Assembly: GCA_030529445.1 (NCBI GenBank)
Contig: JAUMWW010000014.1
Span: 1-64,000 of the forward strand
Source of the DNA: Johnsonella sp.
GTDB lineage: Bacteria > Bacillota > Clostridia > Lachnospirales > Lachnospiraceae
Reading direction: 5' to 3'
Length of the DNA stretch: 64,000 bases
Below, piece after piece: positions 33,949-41,855 of this stretch (position 1 is its first letter; every line of letters starts with the position of its first letter). The position numbers and the translations under genes were made by a program. The notes beneath the pieces are model-generated. The model ran no database searches. It saw nothing but the letters and a program-made list of their open reading frames with translations, and was not told the origin of the DNA.

Positions 33949-34848
33949 TTACTCGGTGCTCAGATACTCGCTGGCAACATAGGCCTGTGCGCCGTTATAG
34001 TTGATCACCGTCCATTTATCATCGTATTTTTTAATAAAGACGATTGTCGTTCCGGCGGGAAGCACATTCAGAACATCCGCATCCGTACTCGGCGCATTGC
34101 GCACGCGCAGGGAAGAGGTCGTCTTATATACGAGCTCTTCGGCAGCGGAGCTGCTTTCGGCTTCCGTCGTCTCGGGCGGTCTCGTCGTGGTCTCTTCAAT
34201 CGTAGCCGTGGTTTCGGTAGCCGCGGTTTGGGTGTTTGTTTCCGCCGTCTTTTCCTTTTTGGAAATAAAGCAGGACTTAACGATCACGATGACGAAGATG
34301 ATCAAAAGCACAGGAATAATGAATTTCAGCAAGTCAGGAAGATAGATATTGTTGCGCTGCCTGCTGCTTCTTGCCGGGCTTCTCTGCATCCTGTCGGATG
34401 ATCGGGGCGAGCGGGGCGCGGCTGCTCTTTGCCTGGACTCCTTGCTCTCATGTGTCGTGCTTCGTCCGGCAGGGCGCACTCTTTTACGCGGTGAATAATC
34501 ATTGGCGAAAGTATAGACCTCTTGGCTTAGGAGGTGATATGCGGTGCTTGCATTATATGCATTATTATCATTTTCGTGCGCAGCCTTATTGCCGATGATC
34601 CGGATTTTATGATAATGCTCGCAGGTTGCCTTCGAAACGGCATGCGCTTTATAAAGATCATCTATCGTATCGGCGAGATCCGAAGGCGGAAGATTGTATT
34701 TTTCCGATAATTGTTTCACCATGCTTTCCAATGTTTGACGGGCTTTAAGCATAGCAAGATTATATTGTTTCTGCCCGATTAAACGTTCCGTTTCTCGAAC
34801 TCCGTCCTGAATATATGTCCAAGAATTCGTAGCGTCAGAGTTTGACAT
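33949..34848 (-). CDS. Membrane protein with cytosolic DUF4145/HEPN-like domain and external SH3b domain
   Basis: 299 residues. N-terminal ~115 residues are helical with AMLKARQTLESMVKQLSEKY and IRIIGNKAAHENDN, the R-x-x-GN-x-AAH motif of DUF4145 (HEPN-like). A basic Ser/Arg/Pro-rich linker leads to one transmembrane helix (LLKFIIPVLLIIFVIVIV), a Thr/Glu-rich external spacer, and a bacterial SH3 domain (LRVRNAPSTDADVLNVLPAG to AQAYVASEYLS). No signal peptide, so the N-terminus is probably cytosolic and the SH3b domain outside, where it could sense or bind peptidoglycan. It is the first gene of the minus-strand envelope operon. Confidence 0.85.
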   Translation of the reverse strand: MSNSDATNSWTYIQDGVRETERLIGQKQYNLAMLKARQTLESMVKQLSEKYNLPPSDLADTIDDLYKAHAVSKATCEHYHKIRIIGNKAAHENDNNAYNASTAYHLLSQEVYTFANDYSPRKRVRPAGRSTTHESKESRQRAAAPRSPRSSDRMQRSPARSSRQRNNIYLPDLLKFIIPVLLIIFVIVIVKSCFISKKEKTAETNTQTAATETTATIEETTTRPPETTEAESSSAAEELVYKTTSSLRVRNAPSTDADVLNVLPAGTTIVFIKKYDDKWTVINYNGAQAYVASEYLSTE

Positions 34849-34930
34849 AAGCTTTCCTCCCCGTTTTTATAGTGATGGAAAATCGGCAGAGCCCGCTCGA
34901 AGATCTGCCTGATTTTGCATATTATTATTG

Positions 34931-34936
34931 ATTATA
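34931..34936 (-). promoter_or_regulatory. -10 element for the SH3b-protein operon
   Basis: Minus strand TATAAT (34936-34931), 83 nt upstream of the gene; the -35 position (GTGCAA, 17-nt spacer) is poor. Confidence 0.4.
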
Positions 34937-34953
34937 CTAGAAAAACAATATTT

Positions 34954-34982
34954 TTGCACGTTTTTTTATATATTGATATAAA
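34954..34982 (+). promoter_or_regulatory. Promoter of trmB
   Basis: TTGCAC (34954-34959), 17-nt spacer, TATAAA (34977-34982). It overlaps the divergent promoter region of the SH3b operon. Confidence 0.5.
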
Positions 34983-35085
34983 TGTTATGGAATGTTAAGA
35001 TATTTATAAAATTTTGGTTCTTTCTGCCCTGCTTTGCGCAGAGATGCCGAAAGAAAACCGCTTGGAAGGAAGTTTGCAAATAAAG

Positions 35086-35757
35086 ATGAGACTTAGACAT
35101 ATCAAAGGCTGCGAGCAGTTTATTGCGGATTCCCGCTTTTGTTTTTCCGGGGAGGAAGTTCTGCTCAAGAGGGGAAGATGGAAAGAAGTTTACGGCAATT
35201 CTCAGCCTCTTCATATAGAGATCGGCATGGGAAAGGGGCAGTTTATCAGAAGCGCCGCGGAAAAGCATAAGGAGATCAATTTTCTCGGAATAGAAAAATA
35301 TCAGACCGTATTGATGAAAGCGCTGCAAAGAAGAGAGAGGCGGGAAGAGGAGATCGGGGCATACGCCAATCTGTATTTTGCCTGCTTTGATGCCAAAGAG
35401 CTCTGTGCGGTATTTGAGGAGGGGGAGGTGGATAAGATTTATCTGAATTTCTCCGATCCCTGGCCAAAGGAGAGGCATGCTTCCAGACGGCTGACTTCGC
35501 CCGGCTTTTTGGGGCTTTATGCAAAAATACTTAAAGAAGGCGGAAGCCTCGAGTTTAAGACGGATAATGCGGATCTTTTTTCCTACTCGCTTGCCTCCGT
35601 TTCGGAATCCGGATGGGAGATTGTTTTCAAGAGCTTTGATCTCCACCGCGAAGAGAAGGCGAAGGAAAATATTATGAGCGAATATGAAGAGAAATTCTCG
35701 CAGAGAGGGCAAAAAATTCATAAGCTGGAGGCGCTGTACCGGGGAGGGGAAAGATAA
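35086..35757 (+). CDS. trmB: tRNA (guanine-N7-)-methyltransferase
   Basis: 223 residues from the ATG at 35086 (MRLRHIKGCEQFIADS, matching the family's usual start). SAM-binding LHIEIGMGKGQFI, GIEKYQTVLMKAL, and the TrmB signature YLNFSDPWPKERHASRRLTS are all present; SLEFKTDNADLF follows. It makes m7G46 in tRNA variable loops. The frame is open to 35014 with earlier ATGs at 35014 and 35044, but neither has a clear ribosome site or family match; the site before 35086 is also weak, so the start is chosen by homology. Confidence 0.93.
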   Translation: MRLRHIKGCEQFIADSRFCFSGEEVLLKRGRWKEVYGNSQPLHIEIGMGKGQFIRSAAEKHKEINFLGIEKYQTVLMKALQRRERREEEIGAYANLYFACFDAKELCAVFEEGEVDKIYLNFSDPWPKERHASRRLTSPGFLGLYAKILKEGGSLEFKTDNADLFSYSLASVSESGWEIVFKSFDLHREEKAKENIMSEYEEKFSQRGQKIHKLEALYRGGER

Positions 35758-35961
35758 GCCGGGGCGGCAAAGAATCTGCCGCGAAGAAGAGAGGATAAGA
35801 GGGAGCAGATTCCTTCCGGAATATTTTAGGATATATTGTAGGGAAATATAGTTTTTTTTTGAGAAACATGCTATATTTTATACATAAAAATAATCCGGGG
35901 GAAAGATCGCTTTAGAATAAATGCAGAGAAATTCTGCCGGAAGACAAAAGGAGAGATGCTT

Positions 35962-37746
35962 ATGAATATGAAGGCAAGAGGTGAGAGGCTGCGCAGTCTC
36001 ATGGAGGAAAAAAAGATAGATGCATATATTATTCCGACCGCCGACTTTCACCAGAGCGAGTATGTGGGAGAACATTTTAAGGCGAGAAAATTTATGACCG
36101 GATTTTCCGGTTCTGCGGGTACGGCGCTCTTTACCAAGGAGGGAGCTTTTCTTTGGACGGACGGACGTTATTTTATACAGGCTGCGGCACAGCTTAAAGA
36201 GAGCGGCGTGGAGCTGATGAAGATGGGAGAGCCCGGAGTCCCGACACTGACGGAATATCTGAGAAAAAATCTCCGAGAGGGCGGCGTCATCGGCTTTGAC
36301 GGTCGCGTGGCGGCGATGGCAGAGGGCAAGGAATATGAGGAGATCGCAAAAGAAAAAGGCGGAAAGGTGGTTTATGAATATGATCTGGTAGACCGGATCT
36401 GGGAAGAGAGACCCTCCTTATCCAAAGAGCCGGCTTTTGTCCTTGATCTTAAATATGCAGGAGAGGATACCGCAAGCAAGCTGGCAAGAATCAGAGCCGT
36501 AATGGAAGAAAACCGTGCAAACAGCCATATTCTGACCACCCTGGATGATATTTGCTGGATTCTCAATATCAGAGGAAACGATGTGGAATTTTTCCCTCTC
36601 GTGCTTTCCTATGCCTTGATTACGATGGAGGGAATGGAGCTCTATATCGACGAGAGCAAGCTTGACGATGAGATGAGAAAGAGCTTTGCCGCTCAAAATA
36701 TCAGAATTCATCCCTATAATAATATTTATGAAGATGTTAAAAAGCTCGCTTCGGGCAGCAGGGTGATGATTGATCCGGGCAAGCTTAATTACGCGATATA
36801 CAGCAATATTCCCGATTCCGTGCATAAGGTGGAGAGGGCAAATCCCGAAATTCTTTTTAAGGCGATTAAGAATGAGACCGAGATAGCGAATATGCGCAAG
36901 GCACAGATCAAGGACTGCGTGGCGCATATCCGCTTCATGAAATGGCTGAAGGAAAATATCGGAAAGATTAAGATTACGGAGCTGAGCGCCTCCGAGAAGC
37001 TCGACGATCTGCGGAAAGAGATGGGCAATTTCATCCGTCCGAGCTTTGAGCCCATCGTATCTTTCGGAGAGCATGGAGCCATCGTTCATTATACCTCATC
37101 CGAGGAAACCGATGTGGAGCTTAAGGAGGGAAGCCTCTTTTTAACCGATACGGGAGCGGGATTTTATGAAGGAACCACAGATATTACGAGAACCTATGCG
37201 CTCGGAGAGATTCCGCAGATCATGAAGGAGCATTTTACTCTCGTTGCGATGAGCAATCTCAGGCTTGCGGACGTGAAGTTTAAGAAGGGCTGCAACGGAA
37301 CGAATCTTGATTATGTGTCGAGGTCTGCGCTCTGGGAGAGAGGATTGGATTATAATCACGGAACCGGGCATGGAGTGGGCTATCTGCTGAATATACATGA
37401 GGGTCCCGCGGGAATACGCTGGCAGCTGAGAGCGGACGCTTTCCCCTTTGAGCCCGGCATGATCGTTACCGACGAGCCCGGAATCTATATAGAAGGCTCT
37501 CACGGCGTGAGGTTGGAAAACGAGCTTCTGATTTATCTGTATAAGGATACCGAATACGGTCAGTTCCTTGCATTCGAGCCGATTACCTATATTCCGATGG
37601 ATTTGGATGCGATCTGCCCCGAGATCATGAAGGATGAGGACAGGAAGCTTTTGAATACCTACCATAAGCTGGTTTATGAGAAGATGGCGGAACATCTGAA
37701 CGAAGAAGAGAGAGAATGGCTGAAGAAATACACAAGAGAAATCTGA
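35962..37746 (+). CDS. pepP: Xaa-Pro aminopeptidase (M24B, long form)
   Basis: 594 residues, the long three-domain aminopeptidase P form: two creatinase-like N-terminal domains (IDAYIIPTADFHQSEYVGEH, GFSGSAGTALFTKEGAFLWT) and the C-terminal pita-bread metallopeptidase. Metal ligands are visible as FLTDTGAGFYEGTTDITRTY (two Asp), NHGTGHGVG (His), VTDEPGIY (Glu) and RLENELLI (Glu). It removes N-terminal residues preceding proline. The ATG at 35962 has GGAG eight nt upstream and is preferred over that at 35956. Followed by a strong terminator. Confidence 0.95.
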   Translation: MNMKARGERLRSLMEEKKIDAYIIPTADFHQSEYVGEHFKARKFMTGFSGSAGTALFTKEGAFLWTDGRYFIQAAAQLKESGVELMKMGEPGVPTLTEYLRKNLREGGVIGFDGRVAAMAEGKEYEEIAKEKGGKVVYEYDLVDRIWEERPSLSKEPAFVLDLKYAGEDTASKLARIRAVMEENRANSHILTTLDDICWILNIRGNDVEFFPLVLSYALITMEGMELYIDESKLDDEMRKSFAAQNIRIHPYNNIYEDVKKLASGSRVMIDPGKLNYAIYSNIPDSVHKVERANPEILFKAIKNETEIANMRKAQIKDCVAHIRFMKWLKENIGKIKITELSASEKLDDLRKEMGNFIRPSFEPIVSFGEHGAIVHYTSSEETDVELKEGSLFLTDTGAGFYEGTTDITRTYALGEIPQIMKEHFTLVAMSNLRLADVKFKKGCNGTNLDYVSRSALWERGLDYNHGTGHGVGYLLNIHEGPAGIRWQLRADAFPFEPGMIVTDEPGIYIEGSHGVRLENELLIYLYKDTEYGQFLAFEPITYIPMDLDAICPEIMKDEDRKLLNTYHKLVYEKMAEHLNEEEREWLKKYTREI

Positions 37747-37766
37747 TGATGAGATAAAAGAAAAAG

Positions 37767-37816
37767 ATCTCCGGAAAACGCCTATCCCCTAAAAAGGGGA
37801 AAGCTTTTCCGGAGAT
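37767..37816. terminator. Bidirectional terminator between pepP and yitT-like gene
   Basis: Outer 12-bp stem ATCTCCGGAAAA (37767-37778) with 37805-37816, enclosing a second small hairpin (TCCCCT/AGGGGA). T run on the plus side and A-rich flank on the other. Confidence 0.85.
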
Positions 37817-37846
37817 TTTTTATACAAGCTCAGCTTAAAGAAAGGA

Positions 37847-38743
37847 TTATACCTCGAGTCTTTTTTCGAAATTGCCGAAAAGCGCTTTCGGAGAGGTAAC
37901 GATGACAAAGGCATGCTTATCATATTCCGCGATCATTCTGCGGAGAGAGGGAAGCTCGTACTGGTTGATGGCGGTGATGCTGATGCAGGTGCCGCTATGC
38001 GTGTACTCTCCCCAGCCCTGCCAGCTGGTAACGCCTCTTTTAAGAGTATGGATGATGGCATTTCGAAGCTCCGCGTTCTTTGAAATAATAAATACGACAA
38101 GGCTGATATTCTGCGCATGCACCCGGTCTACGACGATGCTGGAAAAGAGGGAGTAAATCATCGAGTAAGCGGCGATATTGATATCGCTTAAAACAGCCGC
38201 CGTGAAATAGATAAAAATATTGATTCCTATGCTGATTTTTCCTACGCTGAAGCCGGGAAGGCGTTTGGCGCAGTACATTCCGATGATGTCCGTGCCCCCT
38301 CCGGATCCGCCCGCGCGAAGCGTCGTTCCGACACCGAAGCCGGATAAGCTTCCTCCCACGACCACATTGAGTATGCTTTCCGAAAAGATCGGCGCTTTCG
38401 GAGAGGGGATGAGAGAGAGGATATAGGACTGAATACAAATCAGGATCACGGTCCGGATAAAAAATTTCTTTCCGATATGCTTATGGGAAAGGAGAATCAG
38501 AGGAAGATTAATCATCCAGAAAATAATACCGGTAAGATCGAAATCACCGGGCAGGCTGATCTTTAAAACGTGCAGGAGAGCGATTTTGATCAACTGGGAA
38601 AGTCCGGTAAAGCCTCCGCTGTAGAGCCCTGCCGGAACGATAAAGAGTCGATATGCCAAAGCAAAGCAGATAACGCCGAAGATTGCCTCTGCCATATTGA
38701 CGGATTCTTTTAATAAAATACGCTTGCTCATTCGCTCCACCAT
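37847..38743 (-). CDS. YitT-family membrane protein (DUF161 plus DUF2179)
   Basis: About 298 residues: five or six transmembrane helices with YitT features (LYSGGFTGLSQLI, NVVVGGSLSGFGVGTTLRAG, GSGGGTDIIGMYCAKRLPG, YSLFSSIVVDRVH) and a C-terminal cytosolic DUF2179 domain (SGTCISITAINQYELPSLRR). Function unknown; proposed transport roles are unproven. Start could be 38743 (AAAGG four nt upstream) or 38731; a further in-frame ATG at 38797 lacks support. The 5' region carries an 8-bp inverted repeat. Confidence 0.9.
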   Translation of the reverse strand: MVERMSKRILLKESVNMAEAIFGVICFALAYRLFIVPAGLYSGGFTGLSQLIKIALLHVLKISLPGDFDLTGIIFWMINLPLILLSHKHIGKKFFIRTVILICIQSYILSLIPSPKAPIFSESILNVVVGGSLSGFGVGTTLRAGGSGGGTDIIGMYCAKRLPGFSVGKISIGINIFIYFTAAVLSDINIAAYSMIYSLFSSIVVDRVHAQNISLVVFIISKNAELRNAIIHTLKRGVTSWQGWGEYTHSGTCISITAINQYELPSLRRMIAEYDKHAFVIVTSPKALFGNFEKRLEV

Positions 38744-38804
38744 CTTGCCTTTCCGATACGAAATACAGTTTTTGTATGCGCGATCCGATTCGGGCAATAT
38801 AAAA

Positions 38805-38832
38805 CAATGCCAAAATAATTGCTATGGCATTG
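38805..38832. repeat. Inverted repeat in the yitT-like leader
   Basis: CAATGCCA (38805-38812) and TGGCATTG (38825-38832), perfect 8-bp arms separated by 12 nt, about 60 nt upstream of the start. Could be an operator or a leader hairpin; no T run supports termination. Confidence 0.6.
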
Positions 38833-38898
38833 CCTTAAGTCGGAACCGGCTTCCGCATATCATGATATACACTCTCATTTATCATATTTTAATTGCCT

Positions 38899-38904
38899 TG
38901 TCAA
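38899..38904 (-). promoter_or_regulatory. Probable -35 element for the yitT-like gene
   Basis: Consensus TTGACA on the minus strand (38904-38899). An AT-rich GATAAA follows 15 nt later; the -10 is not clear. The inverted repeat at 38805-38832 lies downstream, in the leader. Confidence 0.4.
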
Positions 38905-39023
38905 TTAAGTTATTTTAATAACGCCGATTAAGAGAAAAAGAAGGCGCATATCAATAAATCCTCTGCCAATTGCTCGAAAAATCCCGTAAAATAAAGGATG
39001 AAAAGCTTTCCGGGGAAGGGAAA

Positions 39024-40019
39024 TCACGCCTCCTCATCCCATGAAAGACCGATGCCCAGGGAGAGGGCGCGTTGATAGATCATCCGGGCGGTGAGCAGAT
39101 CCTGGATCGCGATGCCGACCGATTTGAAAACGATGATTTCTTCCTCATTTTCTCTGCCAGTTTTTTGACCGAGAATGACCTCGCCGATCTCACCCGTAAA
39201 GTCTTTTTCGCCGATCAGCCCTTTTTCCAGAGGAATCAGAATATCTCCGGATTCCGAGAGCACGGCATCTTTGGAGTCGAAAAAGATTTTTGAGGCAAGC
39301 AGGAGGGCTTTTTCGTCAAGCTCCTGCATAAGAGGGCGATAGGAGCCGATACAGCTTATCGTCGCACCTTTTTTCAGATCTTTTGCATCAAAAACCGGGG
39401 TATTCGAGGAGGTTGCGGTAATGATCAGATCGGCATCTTCAATCGCCTCTCCCGGAGAGGAAACCGCATAAAAAGGAACCTTATAGGAGGAAAGCTCTTT
39501 TTGGGCAGCTTTGCAAAAACCGACCCTCGCCTCTTCGTTCCAGCTGTAGATATTGACCTTTTCAAGCTTTCTTGCACAGAGCATTGCTTCAAGCTGTGCC
39601 ATAGCCTGGCTGCCGGTGCCGATTAAAGCGCCGGTCTTTGCCTCCTTTTTTCCGAGCAGGGAAAAGGCTGCGCCGGAGGAGGCTCCGGTACGAAGCTGGG
39701 TAACATAAGTTCCGTTCATTGCGGCAAGGATGATGCCGGTTTTTCCGTCGATCAGAAGAATCTGTGCCGGAACGGTGGGAAGATTGGAAGCCGCGTTTTC
39801 GGGAAAAACGTTGACGACCTTAAGCCCCGCCATATCGATTGCCTCCGAATAGGCAGGCATGAATAAGAAGCAGCCCTCCCTCTTGGGCGCGGGGATCTGT
39901 GTGCGGAGGGGGATTACGCAGTTTTTCCGGGAGGCGAGCAGATATGCCTCCTTGACGGCTGAGATTGCCTCCGGCATGGAAATAAGCTTTTTGATATCGG
40001 TTTTTGAAAGCAGCAACAT
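39024..40019 (-). CDS. Ornithine cyclodeaminase/mu-crystallin family protein
   Basis: 331 residues. N-terminal substrate domain (MPEAISAVKEAYLLASRK, IPLRTQIP, LKVVNVFPENA) and a Rossmann domain with GALIGTGSQAMAQLEA (NAD-binding Gly motif) and DLIITATSSNTPVF. RTGASSGAA just before the Rossmann domain is the family signature. Members include ornithine cyclodeaminase, alanine dehydrogenase and imine reductases; which activity applies cannot be read from sequence. Monocistronic on the minus strand. Confidence 0.9.
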   Translation of the reverse strand: MLLLSKTDIKKLISMPEAISAVKEAYLLASRKNCVIPLRTQIPAPKREGCFLFMPAYSEAIDMAGLKVVNVFPENAASNLPTVPAQILLIDGKTGIILAAMNGTYVTQLRTGASSGAAFSLLGKKEAKTGALIGTGSQAMAQLEAMLCARKLEKVNIYSWNEEARVGFCKAAQKELSSYKVPFYAVSSPGEAIEDADLIITATSSNTPVFDAKDLKKGATISCIGSYRPLMQELDEKALLLASKIFFDSKDAVLSESGDILIPLEKGLIGEKDFTGEIGEVILGQKTGRENEEEIIVFKSVGIAIQDLLTARMIYQRALSLGIGLSWDEEA

Positions 40020-40103
40020 ATTTCTAAATCCTTTCTGTTATCGGTTTATGGGGAGAGGCTTTTCTCCCGCGGAATGAAAAAATAAAAAAAGTTAATAAAG
40101 CTG

Positions 40104-40132
40104 TTGACATTTATGATATTATGTTATATCAT
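40104..40132 (+). promoter_or_regulatory. Promoter of tRNA-Lys
   Basis: Consensus TTGACA (40104-40109), 17-nt spacer, TATCAT (40127-40132); the tRNA begins 36 nt later. Confidence 0.75.
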
Positions 40133-40167
40133 ATTCCTCGTGCTATTATTAAGAAATCATTAAGCAA

Positions 40168-40240
40168 GCATCTTTAGCTCAGTTGGTAGAGCAGTAGACT
40201 CTTAATCTATTTGTCCAGGGTTCGAGTCCCTGAAGATGCA
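40168..40240 (+). tRNA. tRNA-Lys (anticodon CTT)
   Basis: 73-nt cloverleaf, checked by hand: acceptor GCATCTT/AAGATGC with discriminator A, D-stem GCTC/GAGC with loop AGTTGGTA, anticodon stem GTAGA/TCTAT around loop CTCTTAA (anticodon CTT at 40201-40203, T33 and A37 as expected), T-arm CAGGG-TTCGAGT-CCCTG. The CCA end is not encoded. It reads AAG lysine codons. It is a single tRNA with its own promoter. Confidence 0.97.
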
Positions 40241-40255
40241 TCGAAAGTCTTTTTT

Positions 40256-40273
40256 AACGGACTGCGAGCCGTT
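40256..40273 (+). terminator. Possible terminator after tRNA-Lys
   Basis: Short hairpin AACGG/CCGTT (8-nt loop), then a G-rich stretch and eight or more Ts. The stem is small, so the call is tentative. Confidence 0.4.
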
Positions 40274-40336
40274 GGGAGGGGCTTTTTTTTTCGCCTTTTT
40301 GCAGGAGGCGCAAAAAATTAAAAAACAGAGAAAAAT

Positions 40337-40362
40337 GGCTTGGCAAAATTAAGCGCCAAGCC
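40337..40362 (-). terminator. Intrinsic terminator of the PH-domain gene
   Basis: Perfect 8-bp stem GGCTTGGC (40337-40344) / GCCAAGCC (40355-40362) with a 10-nt loop; on the minus strand followed by ATTTTT. Confidence 0.75.
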
Positions 40363-40369
40363 GAAAAAC

Positions 40370-40774
40370 TTAATCGTAAATGCCGTCTCCGTCGGCATCC
40401 AGCTCCACATCGGAGCCCATCATGAGTTCCCTGTTGACCACTCTTTTTGCATCTCTTTGAATTTCCACATGCTTGGAAAGCAGCTCTTTGACAAGCTTCG
40501 GTTTCTTGATATTGAAAAGCGAGAAATTGGGAAGAGACCTGTCGGCGGAACTGATATCTATGGTACCGATGCCGAAAAGTTTCTGAAAGAAGCTTCTTCT
40601 CAGCTGAACATCCAAAATGCGGTAAAGCCGGACTTCATTTTCAACGGTATTCAATAGACCGGTTTCGATAAAGAGTCTTTCCTCGGTCAGGGAATATTTG
40701 GTAAAACTCAGAGGAAGACCGAAAATCGTTCTTTTTCGATCGCGCCAAATAATATCCATCCTCACCTCATCCAT
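40370..40774 (-). CDS. Bacterial PH-domain (DUF304-like) protein
   Basis: 134 residues with a bPH2-type core: KYSLTEERLFIETGLLNTVE, the conserved YRILDVQLRRSFFQKLFGIG, and TIDISSADRS. No transmembrane helices, unlike membrane-bound DUF304 proteins, so it is probably cytosolic. The last residues are DADGDGIYD, a calcium-loop-like D-x-D-G-D-G motif, unusual in this setting. GGAGGTAAGTTT precedes the ATG. Single-gene unit with a terminator. Confidence 0.82.
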   Translation of the reverse strand: MDEVRMDIIWRDRKRTIFGLPLSFTKYSLTEERLFIETGLLNTVENEVRLYRILDVQLRRSFFQKLFGIGTIDISSADRSLPNFSLFNIKKPKLVKELLSKHVEIQRDAKRVVNRELMMGSDVELDADGDGIYD

Positions 40775-40947
40775 AAACTTACCTCCATAAGATTGTTTTA
40801 ATCAGATCAGAGCCCTCGGGGCTTCTTTGTTCTATTATACATGCTTTGTTTCGATTTGACCATATATCGGGGATAAAGCGTCAAAAAGATTCCATAATCG
40901 AGCGTATTTTTAAGAACATTATAATAAATCAATAATAAATCAGATTC

Positions 40948-40976
40948 TTGTAAAATCGCGAATCTTAGTATATATT
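40948..40976 (+). promoter_or_regulatory. Possible promoter of the AIM24 gene
   Basis: TTGTAA (40948-40953), 17-nt spacer, TATATT (40971-40976); an overlapping TATAAT at 40976-40981 has no -35 at proper spacing. Confidence 0.4.
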
Positions 40977-41019
40977 ATAATAATAAAGCCGATAAGGCGC
41001 TATAAGGAGGAGAATTAAC

Positions 41020-41700
41020 ATGAGATACGAGATAAAAGGAGGAAATTTCCCTGTAGCGATCTGTGAATGCGAGGCGGGGGAAAGGCTTTTGTGTGAATCC
41101 GGAGCAATGAGCTGGATGTCTCCGAATATGAAGATGAATACGACAACGAACGGAGGGATCGGAAAGGCTTTCGGCAGGATGTTTTCAGGAGAATCCATGT
41201 TTTTAAACACCTATGAGGCGGAAGGCGGTCCGGGCATGATCGCATTTGCATCGAAATTCCCGGGAGAGATCAGAGCGATTCAGATAGCGCCCGGCACGGA
41301 AGTAATTGCACAAAAGAGAGCTTTTCTTGCAAGCCAGGCTACGGTGCAGACCTCCGTATTTTTCCAGAAAAAGATTGCCAGCGCATTTTTCGGCGGAGAA
41401 GGCTTTATCATGCAGAGATTTTCCGGAAACGGAATCGTATTTATAGAGGTGGACGGAAGCGCGATCGAGTATTCTTTGCAGGCTGGGCAGTCCATTGTCG
41501 TGGATACGGGATATGTGGCGATGATGGATGCAAGCTGTTCGATAGATATCAGGACGGTTCCCGGCATTAAGAATATGTTCCTCGGAGGAGAGGGAATTTT
41601 CAATACGGTGATCACCGGTCCGGGCAAGGTACTGGTACAGACGATGCCGATCAGCAATATTGCCGCGGCGATTCTCCCCTATACGATGAAAACAAAATAA
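41020..41700 (+). CDS. AIM24/TIGR00266 family protein
   Basis: 226 residues, a tandem beta-sandwich of the AIM24 family: FPVAICECEAGERLLCESGAM, MNTTTNGGIGKAFGRMFSGES, LAS(Q)ATV-type strand, GGEGFIMQRFSGNGIVFIE and GEGIFNTVITGPGKVLVQT. Biochemical role unknown in bacteria. AAGGAGGAGAATTAAC precedes the ATG. Monocistronic with a terminator. Confidence 0.93.
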   Translation: MRYEIKGGNFPVAICECEAGERLLCESGAMSWMSPNMKMNTTTNGGIGKAFGRMFSGESMFLNTYEAEGGPGMIAFASKFPGEIRAIQIAPGTEVIAQKRAFLASQATVQTSVFFQKKIASAFFGGEGFIMQRFSGNGIVFIEVDGSAIEYSLQAGQSIVVDTGYVAMMDASCSIDIRTVPGIKNMFLGGEGIFNTVITGPGKVLVQTMPISNIAAAILPYTMKTK

Positions 41701-41724
41701 TTCAGAACGCTTAATAATATCCAA

Positions 41725-41760
41725 ACAACGCTTCCTGAGCTTCGATGCGGGAAGCGTTGT
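41725..41760 (+). terminator. Intrinsic terminator of the AIM24 gene
   Basis: Perfect 11-bp stem ACAACGCTTCC (41725-41735) / GGAAGCGTTGT (41750-41760), 14-nt loop, followed by a T-rich tail. Confidence 0.8.
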
Positions 41761-41855
41761 TCTAATATTGATTTTTTCGATTGATTATTCATGTTAAACT
41801 CCGAGAATACATTAAACTATATAATTTGCAGAATGCAGAGGGAAAGCGCTGAGAG

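Noticed and set aside
40168..40240. Integrated element attachment site at the tRNA-Lys
   Set aside because: No integrase gene and no repeat of the tRNA 3' end were noticed nearby.
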